A stretch of 64,000 nt of DNA from Symbiodinium natans (taxonomy: Eukaryota; Sar; Dinophyceae; Suessiales; Symbiodiniaceae). Location of the stretch: the NCBI GenBank assembly GCA_905221605.1, contig CAJNDS010000726.1, forward strand, positions 1-64,000, read 5' to 3'. Shown piece after piece: positions 20,920 through 30,393 of this stretch; within the stretch, counting starts at the first letter, position 1; each line of letters starts with the position of its first letter. The notes beneath the pieces were generated by a model. That model was given only the letters and a program-made list of their open reading frames with translations, did no database searches and was not told the DNA's origin. Made by a program: the position numbers and the translations under genes.

Positions 20920-20979
20920 CTGTGAAGCCCCAGGCACCAGGATGAACTCCAGGAAAGACAAGGGGAGCTCGCGCGCGGA
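20920..20979 (-). CDS. Coding exon flanked by CAG and GTTTAG
   Basis: GCATCCAG acceptor, exactly 20 codons in phase 0 including ELPLSFLEFILVPGA, last codon CAG, then GTTTAGGG as donor from the array 20780-20919. Textbook CAG|...CAG|GT exon whose donor is the telomere repeat. Confidence 0.8.
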
Positions 20980-21256
20980 CTGGATGCCACCTCTGCTCAC
21001 TTTTGTACTCGTGGCGGCATCGGGCTGCGTTCAAACGCTACTCTTGGGGGGTGCGTCATTTTTTTTTGCCACCGCAAAGCAGCGCTGCCTGAAAGATGGA
21101 AGATGGATCAAGAGCCAAAAAAAAAGAAGCCAGGACGCAGAGCTGCACCAGTGCCCGCTCAGCCCTTACCAGGCACTTCACGAAGCTCGGCTCCATAGAC
21201 GGGAATTCCTGCTTCGGGTTTGAGAGGTTTGGGGCTTGCCGGGTGTGGGTCCTCAC

Positions 21257-21357
21257 CTTACTTCTCCAATAGCCAAGGGGAAAAAAGGTTAAACATTATT
21301 ATTCCTACTAAATAAGGAAACCCAAAAAGTTTAAAGTTCAGCTGTTGGAGAAGTAAG
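21257..21357. mobile_element. Family A element, copy 4
   Basis: 101 bp with intact inverted ends and TCAC target duplication. Confidence 0.92.
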
Positions 21358-21525
21358 TCACTGTAGGGCTGAAAAAATCAGAATATGGTTCTCGGGGCAC
21401 ATGGTCAACTTCAAAAGGGACATGATTATTTGGCGACAGGTGCTTTGGATATGGGGAGGGCACCACGGCGCGGAGCGGGAAGGGGGGCCTTCTTGCAAAG
21501 GCGTTAGGTTTAGGAGCTTAGGCTT

Positions 21526-21630
21526 TAACTACGATGGCCCTTAAACCCCTCTGAAAAATATTCCTGAATATGACCCTCTTAAACCCAATAAGGGAAAATA
21601 TGAAATGTCCCAAGGGCCCTACCTAGTTAA
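21526..21630. mobile_element. Family E element, copy 2 (unsplit)
   Basis: Reads CTGAAAAATATTCCTGAATA without interruption and ends AAGGGCCCTACCTAG. Serves as the empty version of the copy at 16736-16885. Confidence 0.75.
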
Positions 21631-21856
21631 GAAGGCGGAAGGCTGTGAGGCCCTAAACTTTGCTAGCCGTCGGAGTTGCAATGATTACAAGGTCCCTTCC
21701 GGCCACTGGCAGCAGATACTGATTGACATGACCCGCATTTTTTCTCGCTCAGAAGCAGGGGTTTCTTTTGGGCCTTAAAACCTTCTTTGAAACCTTAGGA
21801 GCTTACAAGCGCCCAATCCTGCAACCCCACCAGGCCCACAAACTTTCGCGTTTAGG

Positions 21857-21908
21857 GCCTCGAGCTCTTGCAGGAGCGTCTGCACGACGATGGAGTCAGC
21901 CTCGGCTC
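21857..21908 (-). CDS. Coding exon, unassigned
   Basis: AG acceptor in a purine context, then AEADSIVVQTLLQELEALN. Helical and protein-like; exact ends uncertain. Confidence 0.55.
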
Positions 21909-22416
21909 TTCTTGAGCCCCACCCTGAAAGCCTGTCACGACCTGCTCAAAAGGGCTGTTAGGGTTTAGGGTTTAGGGTTTAGGGCTGTTCTGTCTCGGAT
22001 TTAGGTTAGTTTCGGGCCAATGAGACCTAGGCAGATGGGCAGTGGACTTCGCCTCGTGTCGTAAGTAGCCCAGTCATCGCCCTCAACCCCAGCCTCCCAA
22101 GCCAACCCTAAACCCTAAACCCTAAACCCTAAACCCTAAACCCTAAACCCGAAACCCCATCCACGCCGGAATCCCTGAAAGCCTGACGCCTCGCCTTTGC
22201 CTAAGCTCAAAAACCTGCCCCGCATCGCTTGGGAGTTTAGGGTTTAGGGTTTAGGGTTTAGGGTTTAGGCCCCTTCTGCCATCACGCACTCTCATTATTC
22301 CGCCCCCCAACTAAGGATTTGCTACTACAGTAGCCAAATTATCTTTGGTCCGTAGGTGTTTATGCTGACTTGGCCCAAAACCTACATCCCTGAAGCCGAC
22401 AAGCTTATTTCAGCGC

Positions 22417-22640
22417 TTCTTGGGATGTTAACCCTTATCGTAACAGTCCTTAATAGGAAGTATAATAGGGCTTATAGGGGTACGATAATCCCTATCAAGG
22501 ACTGTTAGTACCCAGATCTTCCAAAAGCCCTTACTTAAGGAATATGCCCTAATTTATACTAAGGATCCTTATTAGGAATTAAGGTATGTACCTGAATTAA
22601 GGGGTTTTGGAAGATCGGGGTATAAGGGGGAACATGCCAA
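22417..22640. mobile_element. Family B element, copy 2, with a nested element
   Basis: Outer ends GGGATGTT... and AAGGGGGAACAT and the internal pair CAGTCCTTAATAGG / CTATCAAGGACTGTTA match family B. It is interrupted at 22511-22620 by another element. Confidence 0.8.
22511..22620. mobile_element. TA-flanked inverted-repeat element inside family B
   Basis: 110 bp with ends CCCAGATCTTCCAAAAGCCC and the inverse of CCCCGATCTTCCAAAACCCC, bounded by TA on both sides. TA duplication and the end structure fit a Tc1/mariner-type (Stowaway-like) miniature element. Confidence 0.85.
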
Positions 22641-22740
22641 TATACTTCCCGAAAGAATGCCAGGCTGCTGTGTCTGCTGGGCAGTCCTGCGCAGTCTTCG
22701 AAAGAAGGGGAATGGCCCTGGGTCTTCTGCAAGGATTTCA

Positions 22741-22814
22741 ATCCTTTAATAGGGATTATCGTACCCCCTAGTATAATCCCTATTGAGGACGGATAGTATA
22801 AGGGGGAACATCCC
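22741..22814. mobile_element. Family B element, copy 3 (left end lost)
   Basis: TTTAATAGGGATTATCGTAC through TAAGGGGGAACATCCC. Confidence 0.7.
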
Positions 22815-23104
22815 AGGTAAGGAGCTTAAACCCAACTCTACAGGGCTCATTCAAGCTGTGGGGCCTTAACCCTAGGATTTATCGAGCTCTAAGCTTACAT
22901 CCTTCAACCGCCACCCTTGGCTGGGGCACCTTCAGCAGAAGCACTGTTCCAACAAAGGTCTCTACTTGGCCAAGCATCAATTCCACGGCGTATTTCTCAT
23001 GAGTCGACAATGGTGTGCTACATAGCAGGCCCTACCAAAGCTCTGCCATCAAAAACTCAGCCGGCTGAAGCATCGAAGCCGCGCAATAAAGGCACTAAAG
23101 ACGA
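22815..23104. other. Spacer downstream of the membrane-protein gene
   Basis: A plus-strand frame here is the shadow of the minus-strand gene's tail. No array and no other gene seen. Confidence 0.4.
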
Positions 23105-23857
23105 TCACGCTCTTGTGAGCCGGACGAAAACTACACTCAAGACAACAATACCTGATGCAAAGACGGCCGTGAAATATATCCAAATTGGGACTGTGGAGCT
23201 GTCGAAGCCTTCAACGGCCGGGAGTGTTCTCTTCCATACCAACATCCCCGCGGCGGAGCAGGACACTGCGAAGCCCAGCACTGATACAGTACGTGGGTAG
23301 CGGCTGAGGTTGTTGTGGAAGTTGGAGACGGAAAGAGACTGCTGCGACGGCAAGGAGCCTGAAGAAGTCGTGTGCGTCAGGCGCGCTTCAGTTTCTTGTT
23401 GGGTGTCGTCGCGGGCTGTCAGTTGAACAGCTGAACGTTGCTGGGAAGGTTGCTGCCGTCTGTCCCAGCATTCGCACACTGAATAGGTCAAGTACCACAC
23501 CCATGCGAGAGCGGCAAGAGCCGCCACTCCAGCCCCACATAAGAGGACGTACCCGGTAGCGGCGATGACCACTACGAAGATTGCAGACGCAGCCGTCCCA
23601 ATCAATTGCCAGCATCTTCGGTTGCCTTTCTTGAGCGCGACCGCCGCGAAGCAGCTCAAGCCGATGATCTCTGATAGTTCGGCTGCCATGACTATAGAAG
23701 AAAAGGGGCCTATAAACGCTTCCCAGCAGCTGCTGCAGATGAGACTCATGTAGGCCACCTGCTCAACCCAAGCCGATCTGGAAGGCCCACAGGAGTAGCT
23801 CAGGATGACCATGGCCCAGACGTCCACGAGAGAGCTCAGGACTTTGGAGTGCTCAGA
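23105..23857 (-). CDS. Multi-pass membrane protein, exon 2 (C-terminal)
   Basis: Open from about 23857 to a TGA at 23105. It contains hydrophobic segments around WAMVILSYSCG, VAYMSLICSSCWEAFIGPF, IIGLSCFAAVAL, AIFVVVIAATGYVLLCG and AALAALAWVWYLTYSV. A Gln/Ser/Thr-rich stretch follows, then two more hydrophobic segments (VLGFAVSCSAAGMLV and WIYFTAVFASGIVVLSVVF). Together with the exon at 24113-24410 this gives seven or more transmembrane helices, in the range of a receptor- or transporter-like protein. I do not recognise the family. The family A element between the exons lies in the intron. Confidence 0.6.
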   Translation of the reverse strand, partial: SEHSKVLSSLVDVWAMVILSYSCGPSRSAWVEQVAYMSLICSSCWEAFIGPFSSIVMAAELSEIIGLSCFAAVALKKGNRRCWQLIGTAASAIFVVVIAATGYVLLCGAGVAALAALAWVWYLTYSVCECWDRRQQPSQQRSAVQLTARDDTQQETEARLTHTTSSGSLPSQQSLSVSNFHNNLSRYPRTVSVLGFAVSCSAAGMLVWKRTLPAVEGFDSSTVPIWIYFTAVFASGIVVLSVVFVRLTRA

Positions 23858-23875
23858 ACTCAGCAGGTTCCGGAA

Positions 23876-23976
23876 CTTACTTCTCCAATAGCCAAGGGGA
23901 AAAAAGGTTAAACTTTATTATTCCTACTAAATAAGGAAACCCCAAAAGTTTAAAGTTCAGCTGTTGGAGAAGTAAG
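23876..23976. mobile_element. Family A element, copy 5, in an intron
   Basis: 101 bp with intact inverted ends and GGAA target duplication. It lies between the two exons of the membrane-protein gene. Confidence 0.92.
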
Positions 23977-24112
23977 GGAAGGAACCGGGCAGCGTGTGCG
24001 AATGAATGGGGCGCTCGTCGTAAAGCCATGAGGAAGAGTGGTCCAGGAGCCCCCCCAGACAGCAAGAGCAATATGCCAAACCTTTCGGAAAGTTTGCATT
24101 GCTGTAGCTCAC

Positions 24113-24410
24113 CTCTGACAAGGAAGAAGTAGCCGCCTGAATGCATGACGTTGGCCAGGGTCCACAACCACAGGGAGTTTCCGTCATCCCTGTCTTCGAC
24201 ACACATGGTGCTCCATGTGTCCCAAATCAGTAGCGCCTGACAGACAAGGCAGCAAAAGAGCCCCGCCACCTCCAGTCGAACTAGGGTATCTGAACACCTA
24301 CGCCAGTTCCGGCACACAGCGCAAACAATCCCCGAAGCAGCTGCGAGGGTCACCACTACAGCCGCGGCAATGCCCCGCAATAGCATGATCTCGGAGCAAA
24401 CCTCGAACAT
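24113..24410 (-). CDS. Multi-pass membrane protein, exon 1 (N-terminal)
   Basis: Starts at ATG (MFEVCSEIM), then three hydrophobic segments: IAAAVVVTLAAASGIVCAV, VAGLFCCLVCQALLI and LWLWTLANVMHSGGYFFLV. It ends GTCAGAG|GTGAGC, a canonical donor. A longer reading through the donor also stays open but enters the family A element and stops. The upstream frame is open for 33 more codons without a convincing start. Confidence 0.6.
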
Positions 24411-25257
24411 GGCTCGTCTTGTGACAGTCTCAAGCCCTAGAGCCTTGCGATTGCACCTGAATGTGACAGTGGTGATGCAAGAATAAGCTACTGGTCTCCT
24501 CCCTAGCACTTGAAATCTCTATCTGTGCTGGACGTGCTGTGTAGCAGGGAGCCAAACGCTGCTGATTGCCCATGCCAATATGCCGCATGCCCGCAGCGAC
24601 GTACCGAGGGCACGACACGAAGGGATTTGGGTGGTTTCTGAAACCCTTTTGGGGACTTCCTACAATAAGGGTTTGTGCTATGTTGGGGGTATATTCAGGG
24701 TTCCCCTATTGGGGGAAATACCCATTTAGGGTAGAGGACGCTTTGGGGGGAGCGCTGAAACCATCCTGAGGCCACACGTGAAGCCTTCACCTGAAATCGA
24801 GCCCTCCAGTGCTGCAAATCGCGAAGAATCTCTTCCTAGGATGCCCTTAAAACCCTCTGAAAAATATTCCTGAATATGATCCTCTTAAACCCAATAAGGG
24901 AAGATATCAAATATCCCAAGGGCCTAGCTAGCTTCATAAAGAGTGGGGGCGAGTGGCTGAATGAAACAAGAGAGCTGCACCTTGAACCCTCATGGAACAA
25001 GACCTGAAGCCTCAGCCCTTATAGGCCCTAAACATCACCCCTAGCCTCAACGACCCAAAAAAGCCTAAACCCCAAATCCGAAACCCAAAAGCCACGAAGA
25101 CTTTTAAGGGCCCCTCGCCCCTCACGACATGCAAACCTGCAGGAACCTCATAGTCTGAGACCTCAAAGCATGCCCTCCACCTTCTAAGCCCTCAGCCCCC
25201 CTTTTCAGAGCCTCTGCCCTACGTGCAAAAGCCAACCACCCAAAGAGCTACCAAAAC
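24411..25257. other. Stretch with short elements, no gene seen
   Basis: Includes a D-like palindromic element at 24628-24735, family E copy 3 (24835-24930) and, at 24990-25260, C/A-rich sequence that looks like decayed CCCTAAA. Confidence 0.5.
24835..24930. mobile_element. Family E element, copy 3 (unsplit)
   Basis: CCTAGGATGCCCTTAAAACC ... CCCAAGGGCCTAGCTA, reading through CTGAAAAATATTCCTGAATA. Inverted ends CTAGG/CCTAG. Confidence 0.8.
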
Positions 25258-25270
25258 CTAAACCCTAAAC

Positions 25271-25335
25271 CCTAATGAAGCTAAGATCCTCCCCCAATCC
25301 CCGGCCTGAACCATCTTCTGGACTTTTGCCACCTC
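25271..25335 (-). CDS. Coding exon, unassigned
   Basis: CCCGAACAG acceptor, then EVAKVQKMVQAGDWGRILAS, running to a GTTTAG donor at the short array. Confidence 0.65.
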
Positions 25336-25384
25336 CTGTTCGGGATTCAGGGTTTAGGGGTTTAGGGGTTTAGGGGATTCCGGC

Positions 25385-25446
25385 GCCGTTGAGTGTTTCC
25401 CCTATCTTCGCCAGGAGCCCATCGTCACGCCATGCCAGATACCGAC
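25385..25446 (-). CDS. Coding exon (ends uncertain)
   Basis: Open minus frame reading YLAWRDDGLLAKIGETLNGA. Acceptor not clear. Confidence 0.45.
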
Positions 25447-25474
25447 ATCAGAGTGTTTAGCAATCAAAGTGTCA

Positions 25475-25506
<32 letters not shown>

Positions 25507-25857
25507 TTTTGTTTGAGGGGGCGTGGGGTGGGTTGGGGCCTGGGGCAGGTGAACCTGAGCCCTATGGCCCTAGCACCCCCCCCCCCTCACCCCCCAACAA
25601 CAAAAGAAAAACAAACTGGCGTTCCAAGGCCTGAGCTAAACGGCTCGACGCAGCTAAAAAAGGTGCCTTAAAAATTACAAGGGTTTGGGGGGCTATTCTA
25701 GTATAATTACAAAGGGGCATAAGGGATTTTTTCCAATGAGCATGACTGAGCTCCCGACGAACAAGAATTAGTCACAGGCGATACTATGCAATTCAACGTC
25801 AGTGAGACCAAACAAGAAAAGTTGAGACCTGCAGCTCCGTGTATCCGCACAGAAGAG
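25447..25857. other. Microsatellite and element-like sequence
   Basis: (GT)n(GA)n at 25474-25505, a C-run at 25576-25585 and a D/L-like AT-rich segment at 25656-25735. No gene seen. Confidence 0.5.
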
Positions 25858-26127
25858 TAACCCTAAACCCTAAACCCTAAACCCTAAACCCTAAACCCTA
25901 AACCCTAAACCCTAAACCCTAAACCCTAAACCGAGCAACTACCAAGAGAGGCCGAAGACGGGAGTGATTCATGTGAAGGGCGGCGATCTGGATAAAGCTC
26001 GAGCTTTGACTTGTCGCAAATGTTGTGTATTGCATAAGGGATTACTATTACCCTAAACCCCAAACCCCAAACCCTCAACCCTAAACCCTAAACCCTAAAA
26101 CCCTAAACCCGACCCCTACATGGGAGT

Positions 26128-26245
26128 TTACGAACATAGGGGGACCCCTATATTGGACCCCCCCCAAATACCAAATAGTAGGATTCCCTTGTAATAAGGA
26201 CCCCAATAAGGTACCCCTAAGTTCGAAAACCTCTATATTAAACCC
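26128..26245. mobile_element. Family D element, copy 2
   Basis: GTTTACGAACATAGGGGGAC ... AATAGTAGGATTCCCTTG ... AAGTTCGAAAACC; imperfect inverted ends. Confidence 0.6.
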
Positions 26246-26375
26246 TGACCCCGAAACCTTAAGCCTAAACCCTAAGCCCTAAGCCCTAAGCCCTAAACCC
26301 TAAACCCCAAACCCCAAACCCTAAACCCTAAACCCTAAACCCTAAACCCCAAACCCTAAACCCTAAACCCTAAAC

Positions 26376-26485
26376 TTAAACGATGTCCGGGGCGCCATGG
26401 CCAGCCACTTGAGCTCCGGGCCCGATCGCGAGTGCTCGGGCGAGTAGACAGCGCCGGCGTCGGGTGGGCTGATGCCAGGCAACTT
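26376..26485 (-). CDS. Coding exon, unassigned
   Basis: GTAAG acceptor, then KLPGISPPDAGAVYSPEHSR and GPELKWLAMAPRTSF, ending TTTAA|GTTTAG. 110 bp, rich in Pro/Ser, clearly coding. Confidence 0.7.
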
Positions 26486-27022
26486 CTTACCTTGGGGACC
26501 AAGTGAACCCTCAGGGTTTAGGGTTTAGGGTTTAGGGTTTAGGGTTTAGGGTTTAGGGTTTAGGGTTTAGGGTTTAGGGTTTAGGGTTTAGGGTTTAGGG
26601 TTTAGGGGACCAAGTGAACCCTAAAAGGGTCTATGGTTCATATACCTTGATGGGGCATAGGGCATAGGGGTGAGGGTCTAGGGTCTAGGGGTTCATATAC
26701 CTTGATTGGGGTTACGGTAGTGTAGGGTATATGACCCCAATGTTGAGATTCATGGGGGTCCACAAGGTACCTTGACTCGCAGAGATTCCCCGTCTGGTTC
26801 AAGAGAAACCCTAAACCCTAAACCCTAAACCCTAAACCCTAAACCCTAAACCCTAAACCGGTTTCTGGCTGTTCAAGAGACACAGCCTACCATACACCGG
26901 AGCCGAAGCCCAGGTAGCAAGAAAAGATCTGCAGGCGTTTAGGGTTTAGGGTTTAGGGTTTAGGGTTTAGGGTTTAGGGTTTAGGGTTTAGGGTTTAGGG
27001 TTCCAGGTAGAGGCACTTTCAG

Positions 27023-27103
27023 GGTTCATGGAGGCTCCTAGAGTCGAAGCCAGCCTGGGATCATGTGTTCTTCCGGGCTGGAGGGATCTGGAGCTCCCGG
27101 GCG
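27023..27103 (+). CDS. Plus-strand gene, exon I
   Basis: CTTTCAG acceptor, 81 bases reading FMEAPRVEASLGSCVLPGWR, ending GGGCG|GTTTAG at an array. Leaves one base of a codon, matching the two-base start of exon II. Confidence 0.7.
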
Positions 27104-27124
27104 GTTTAGGGTTTAGGGTTTAGG

Positions 27125-27262
27125 GTTTCGGGTTTAGGGCTGAGGATCGAAGATCGCACTTCGGCAGCAGCCCCTCAAAAAATCGTGTCCCAGTGGCTGG
27201 TCGCCAGGGTGAAGCTGGCAAACAGCAAGGGCGCGACGCAGCAGCGGAGGAACCTGGCTAGT
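27125..27262 (+). CDS. Possible plus-strand exon between exons I and II
   Basis: Open frame reading QKIVSQWLVARVKLANSKGA and onward. Donor and acceptor not resolved. The opposite strand is open too. Confidence 0.35.
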
Positions 27263-27804
27263 AGCTGGATGCTCTTGGTCTGTTTTTTGATGGGCTTTCG
27301 GGATGCAGAGGTGAGGATGCGCTTCCCATGTCCCAAAGAAGGAAAAAGCGGATCCATCAGTGGCCAGGGAACGAATCTGTCGTCTTCTGCAGCCTTGGGT
27401 GAACAACGGCCCTCTTGTCCTCACCTTCTGAACTTCTGGAAACTTAAACGGCCTAAACCCGAAACCCCTAGCACTAGTGGGAGCGAAGCCCTTCACAGCA
27501 GTCGGCGGCGCATACGAAATCCCTACACCGCTCATTTCCGAACCCCTCTACACGGCCCTACACGACCCTACACCCCTTCCGCGGTTCCAGGGTGATCTGG
27601 CTTCGGAGAGCCGATCTCCAAACACAAAATACAATGGAAAACAAGCTCGGAAACAAAGGAGTAGCTCCTTTAGCATATAGGCCTTGCACTCCTGGCTGAA
27701 AACCCCGTGATGGACCCTCTCTATGGGACCCTAAACCCTAAACCCTAAACCCGAAACCCTAAACCCTAAACCCTTAACCTTGTTTTGTCAGGTGAGCTGC
27801 TCAG

Positions 27805-27882
27805 GCGAAGCGGTTGGGCCGGTGGGAGAGGAGTCGCCTGCCATGGATGAGACGGTCCTTGGCTCTTTGCTCTTCTTTGGGG
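27805..27882 (+). CDS. Plus-strand gene, exon II
   Basis: TGCTCAG acceptor, then EAVGPVGEESPAMDETVLGS and LLFFG, ending in G before GTTTAG. An alternative acceptor at 27791 adds VSCSG in frame. Leaves one base of a codon. Confidence 0.78.
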
Positions 27883-27972
27883 GTTTAGGGTTTAGGGTTT
27901 AGGGTTTAGGGTTTAGGGTTTAGGGTTTAGGGTTTAGGGTTTAGGGTTTAGGGTTTAGGGTTTAGGGTTTAG
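27883..27972 (+). repeat. 90-bp intron made only of telomere repeat
   Basis: Starts GTTTAGGG and ends TTTAG with about thirteen perfect 7-mers and nothing else. The repeat contains TAG in every frame, so it must be removed for exons II and III to be read together. Exon phases (1 + 2) agree across it. Confidence 0.85.
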
Positions 27973-28106
27973 GACTGGACTTCTTCCGAGAAAGATGGGA
28001 AGATACATGGCTTGAGGAGAGACTTGTTGATCCAAAGCATTGGGGGAGAGTCCGGGATAATGTGCCTGCTTGCTCGGCTCCTAAATTCGAGCAATTGGGC
28101 TTGCAG
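27973..28106 (+). CDS. Plus-strand gene, exon III
   Basis: Begins immediately after TTTAG with two bases of a split codon, then 44 codons including LDFFRERWEDTWLEERLVDP and WGRVRDNVPACSAPKFEQLG, ending TTGCAG|GTTTTA. Length 2 + 44x3 agrees with the phase left by exon II. Not recognised. Confidence 0.82.
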
Positions 28107-28369
28107 GTTTTAGCACCTACTTTGGGGCTTTGAGGGGCCATGCACTTGCTTTTTCTTGTTCAATCCTTGGCTCATTTATCCGGTGCCCAAGTTCATTCCC
28201 ATACACATGCCTCATCTCTGCCTTTCTCTGGCCCTACATTGCCAACACAAGGCCAGCACCTTGAAGCCAAAAGTTGCAAGACTGCTACAAACCCCAAAGG
28301 CCACACTCCTGGAGTCCAGAACCCACGACTCCGGCTTTCCTTCCGACATGCGAGGGTCAGATGCTGTAG

Positions 28370-28471
28370 GAAGGAGAGCCGATCCGCAGACGACGCAAGG
28401 GAGGCAAAGCCTGCTGCTTGGCTTCTAACAAAGCAAAAACAACTTGCAAGGAAGCGCTTGAGGAATGAAAG
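28370..28471 (+). CDS. Plus-strand exon, probably same gene
   Basis: GCTGTAG acceptor, then KESRSADDAREAKPAAWLLT and KQKQLARKRLRNE, ending AAAG|GATATA (GA donor). Highly charged helix. Confidence 0.55.
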
Positions 28472-29002
28472 GATATAGGGTTATCGGGTAATGGAGTTGA
28501 AGATGTTCGAAGGGCGACCGGCTCAGGGCCTCCGACGCGTTCGGGGCCAAGCTTCTGCAGAAACGATAAAGCCTCCCCCAAGGACTCCTGGCCTCCCCCC
28601 TCCCCCCCCCCTTCTCCCGAAAATCTCAAAGCCCTCCGCAGTCTGCGACCGAGTTAGCAAAAGCCCTGACCCCGTACAAAGCTCCTAAGTCCTAAGGCCC
28701 CTGACGTCCCAATTGCCCTTCAACGTCCAAGGCCTGAAACCCAAGCCGGCCTGCCAGGGCCTTGTGCCAGACTACCCAATTGCAATGGTTGAGCTGCTTT
28801 GCCGCTCCTAGGGCAGGCTCAGAGCTTGATTCAGGCCGAGGGCTTCGAATTTACAACGAATGGGCAAAAGGGTCTGAGAGCGCAGGGTCCTTGAAGCGCA
28901 ATGAAGGCCTCAGAGCCTCGTTGGTCCCCAAAGGGATGTTCGATCCTACGTCCCCTGGGCTCAGGGCTCATGGCCAACATTTTTCACGTGCTGAGCCGCG
29001 AC
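28472..29002. other. Possible further plus-strand coding, unresolved
   Basis: A frame around 28850-28960 reads IYNEWAKGSESAGSLKRNEG. Splice sites were not resolved. Confidence 0.35.
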
Positions 29003-29344
29003 CTTAAACCCTAAACCCTAAACCCTAAACCCTGAAGCCGCAAGGAGCCCCAGACATCCCACCCTTGGGGACTAGATGTAAAAGGGTTCCTGGATCATAA
29101 ACCTTACTCGGAATGGCAGTGGTCAAGTTAAAGGTGCCCTAAACCCTAAACCCTAAACCCTAAACCCTAAACAATTTTAGGGTTCATTTGGTCCTCAAGG
29201 ACTGCTTCAAGCGGCGCTCTCCACCGGGCATTTGCCGCAACGCCTTCACGACCGCCTCGCGCATCGTGAAGTTGAGGGTTTAGGGTTTAGGGTTTGGGGT
29301 TTGGGGTTTAGGGTTTAGGGTTTAGGGTTTGGGGTTTAGGGTTA

Positions 29345-30005
29345 TTGAGGTGCCGTTGCGGTGCCGATGGTTTTGTGGGCATTCTGGTTCTGGTTCTTGA
29401 GGCACCTTAAACGCCCTGGGCTTTCGAAGAGAGTCAGCTTGGGTGTGTACATGGTGATTGCAGTTTATGGGTGGGTTATTATTTTGTGCGTGGTCCTATC
29501 GCTCTGCAGGTCAACCGCTAATAACTTCAAACGAAAGCTTAGAGAACACGGCAATGGACTTTGGCGTTATCGTTTTCTGCCATCTTCTCCCTATCCCTTC
29601 TCATCTGTCATCCTGAAGACACAAGCTACCCAATCAAGCGACTCTTCCTCAATGTTGACAGTCGCTCATGTAAAGTTTGGGTGAAAGACTTAGACAGCTC
29701 GGGTGTAAGTTGAGTGGTTTGAAGTTCGGAGGCCTGTGCAGGGCTAATATTGGGGCCTTACGAATTAGAACAGGGTTTTGGGGGTCATTATCGTATATTT
29801 ATACCCTGAAGGAATGTTATGAGTAATTGTTTTAACCCCCATGTTATAGTTATTTGGGGCTTAAGGTCGGGGATTCGGATTCCCATTCAGCTCTCAAACA
29901 TGTCGGGTTGCAGACCAGAGCTCCTTGCGTGCTCTGCGAACCGGATATTTCACAGTTTAGAGCTCGGAGCTTACAAGGCTTAGAGCTGTTGAGGGATTCG
30001 AGCCT
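29345..30005. other. Stretch without a defended gene
   Basis: A plus ORF at 29361-29684 has one hydrophobic segment but no splice framing. An L-like AT-rich palindromic segment lies at 29745-29860. Confidence 0.35.
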
Positions 30006-30085
30006 GGTTTGCGGCAGTGGCTTCAGACTTGGACTGCGAGAGCACCCGCTGCTTGTAGATGGCCAGAATCACTTTCAGAACATTC
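30006..30085 (-). CDS. Coding exon, unassigned
   Basis: AGAGCCAG acceptor, then NVLKVILAIYKQRVLSQSKS and EATAAN. Clear helix. Confidence 0.65.
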
Positions 30086-30257
30086 CTGGCTCTGCTTCAT
30101 TGCTGGGGCTATATTAAAAATTATCGTTCTTATTCCTTATTGAGCCTTATTGGGAATTTAAATTGAAAAACATGTAAGACTACAACAAAGAAGGACCCCA
30201 GGGCTTGTGGCAGGCTCAGGGTCTCTCTGCAGGAGTCAGGGTCTAGGGATAAGGGAT

Positions 30258-30393
30258 GGTTCTGTAGTAGGGAATGAGGAAAAAAGGGCCCGGTAGAATT
30301 ATTCCCTTAAAGGGTAGAGTAGATTATCGGTATATTGGCATATCTATACTTATACAAGGCCCTATTTCCCGCATTCCCTACTAAGAACCAGGA
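30258..30393. mobile_element. Family G palindromic element, copy 2
   Basis: GTTCTGTAGTAGGGAATGAG and GCATTCCCTACTAAGAAC as inverted ends. Confidence 0.7.

Larger units (their letters stand above)
17490..22270. repeat. Telomere-repeat arrays, block 6
   Basis: C-strand: 17994-18042, 18733-18757, 19511-19630, 19716-19794, 20104-20138, 20780-20919, 22105-22155; short degenerate 17490-17535. G-strand: 18139-18190, 19880-19953, 20083-20100, 21957-21985, 22232-22270. Confidence 0.93.
25258..27972. repeat. Telomere-repeat arrays, block 7
   Basis: C-strand: 25258-25270, 25858-25933, 26049-26112, 26243-26375, 26809-26860, 27728-27775. G-strand: 25346-25376 (TTTAGGGG), 26513-26605, 26936-27002, 27104-27140, 27883-27972. 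Confidence 0.94.

Noticed and set aside
22917-23300. Plus-strand 127-codon ORF
   Set aside because: Shadow of the minus-strand membrane-protein exon, whose hydrophobic segments are far more protein-like.
29195-29273. Minus exon reading MREAVVKALRQMPGGERR
   Set aside because: The frame looks coding, but no acceptor lies next to it and the downstream flank is unclear; left out of the feature list as unproven.
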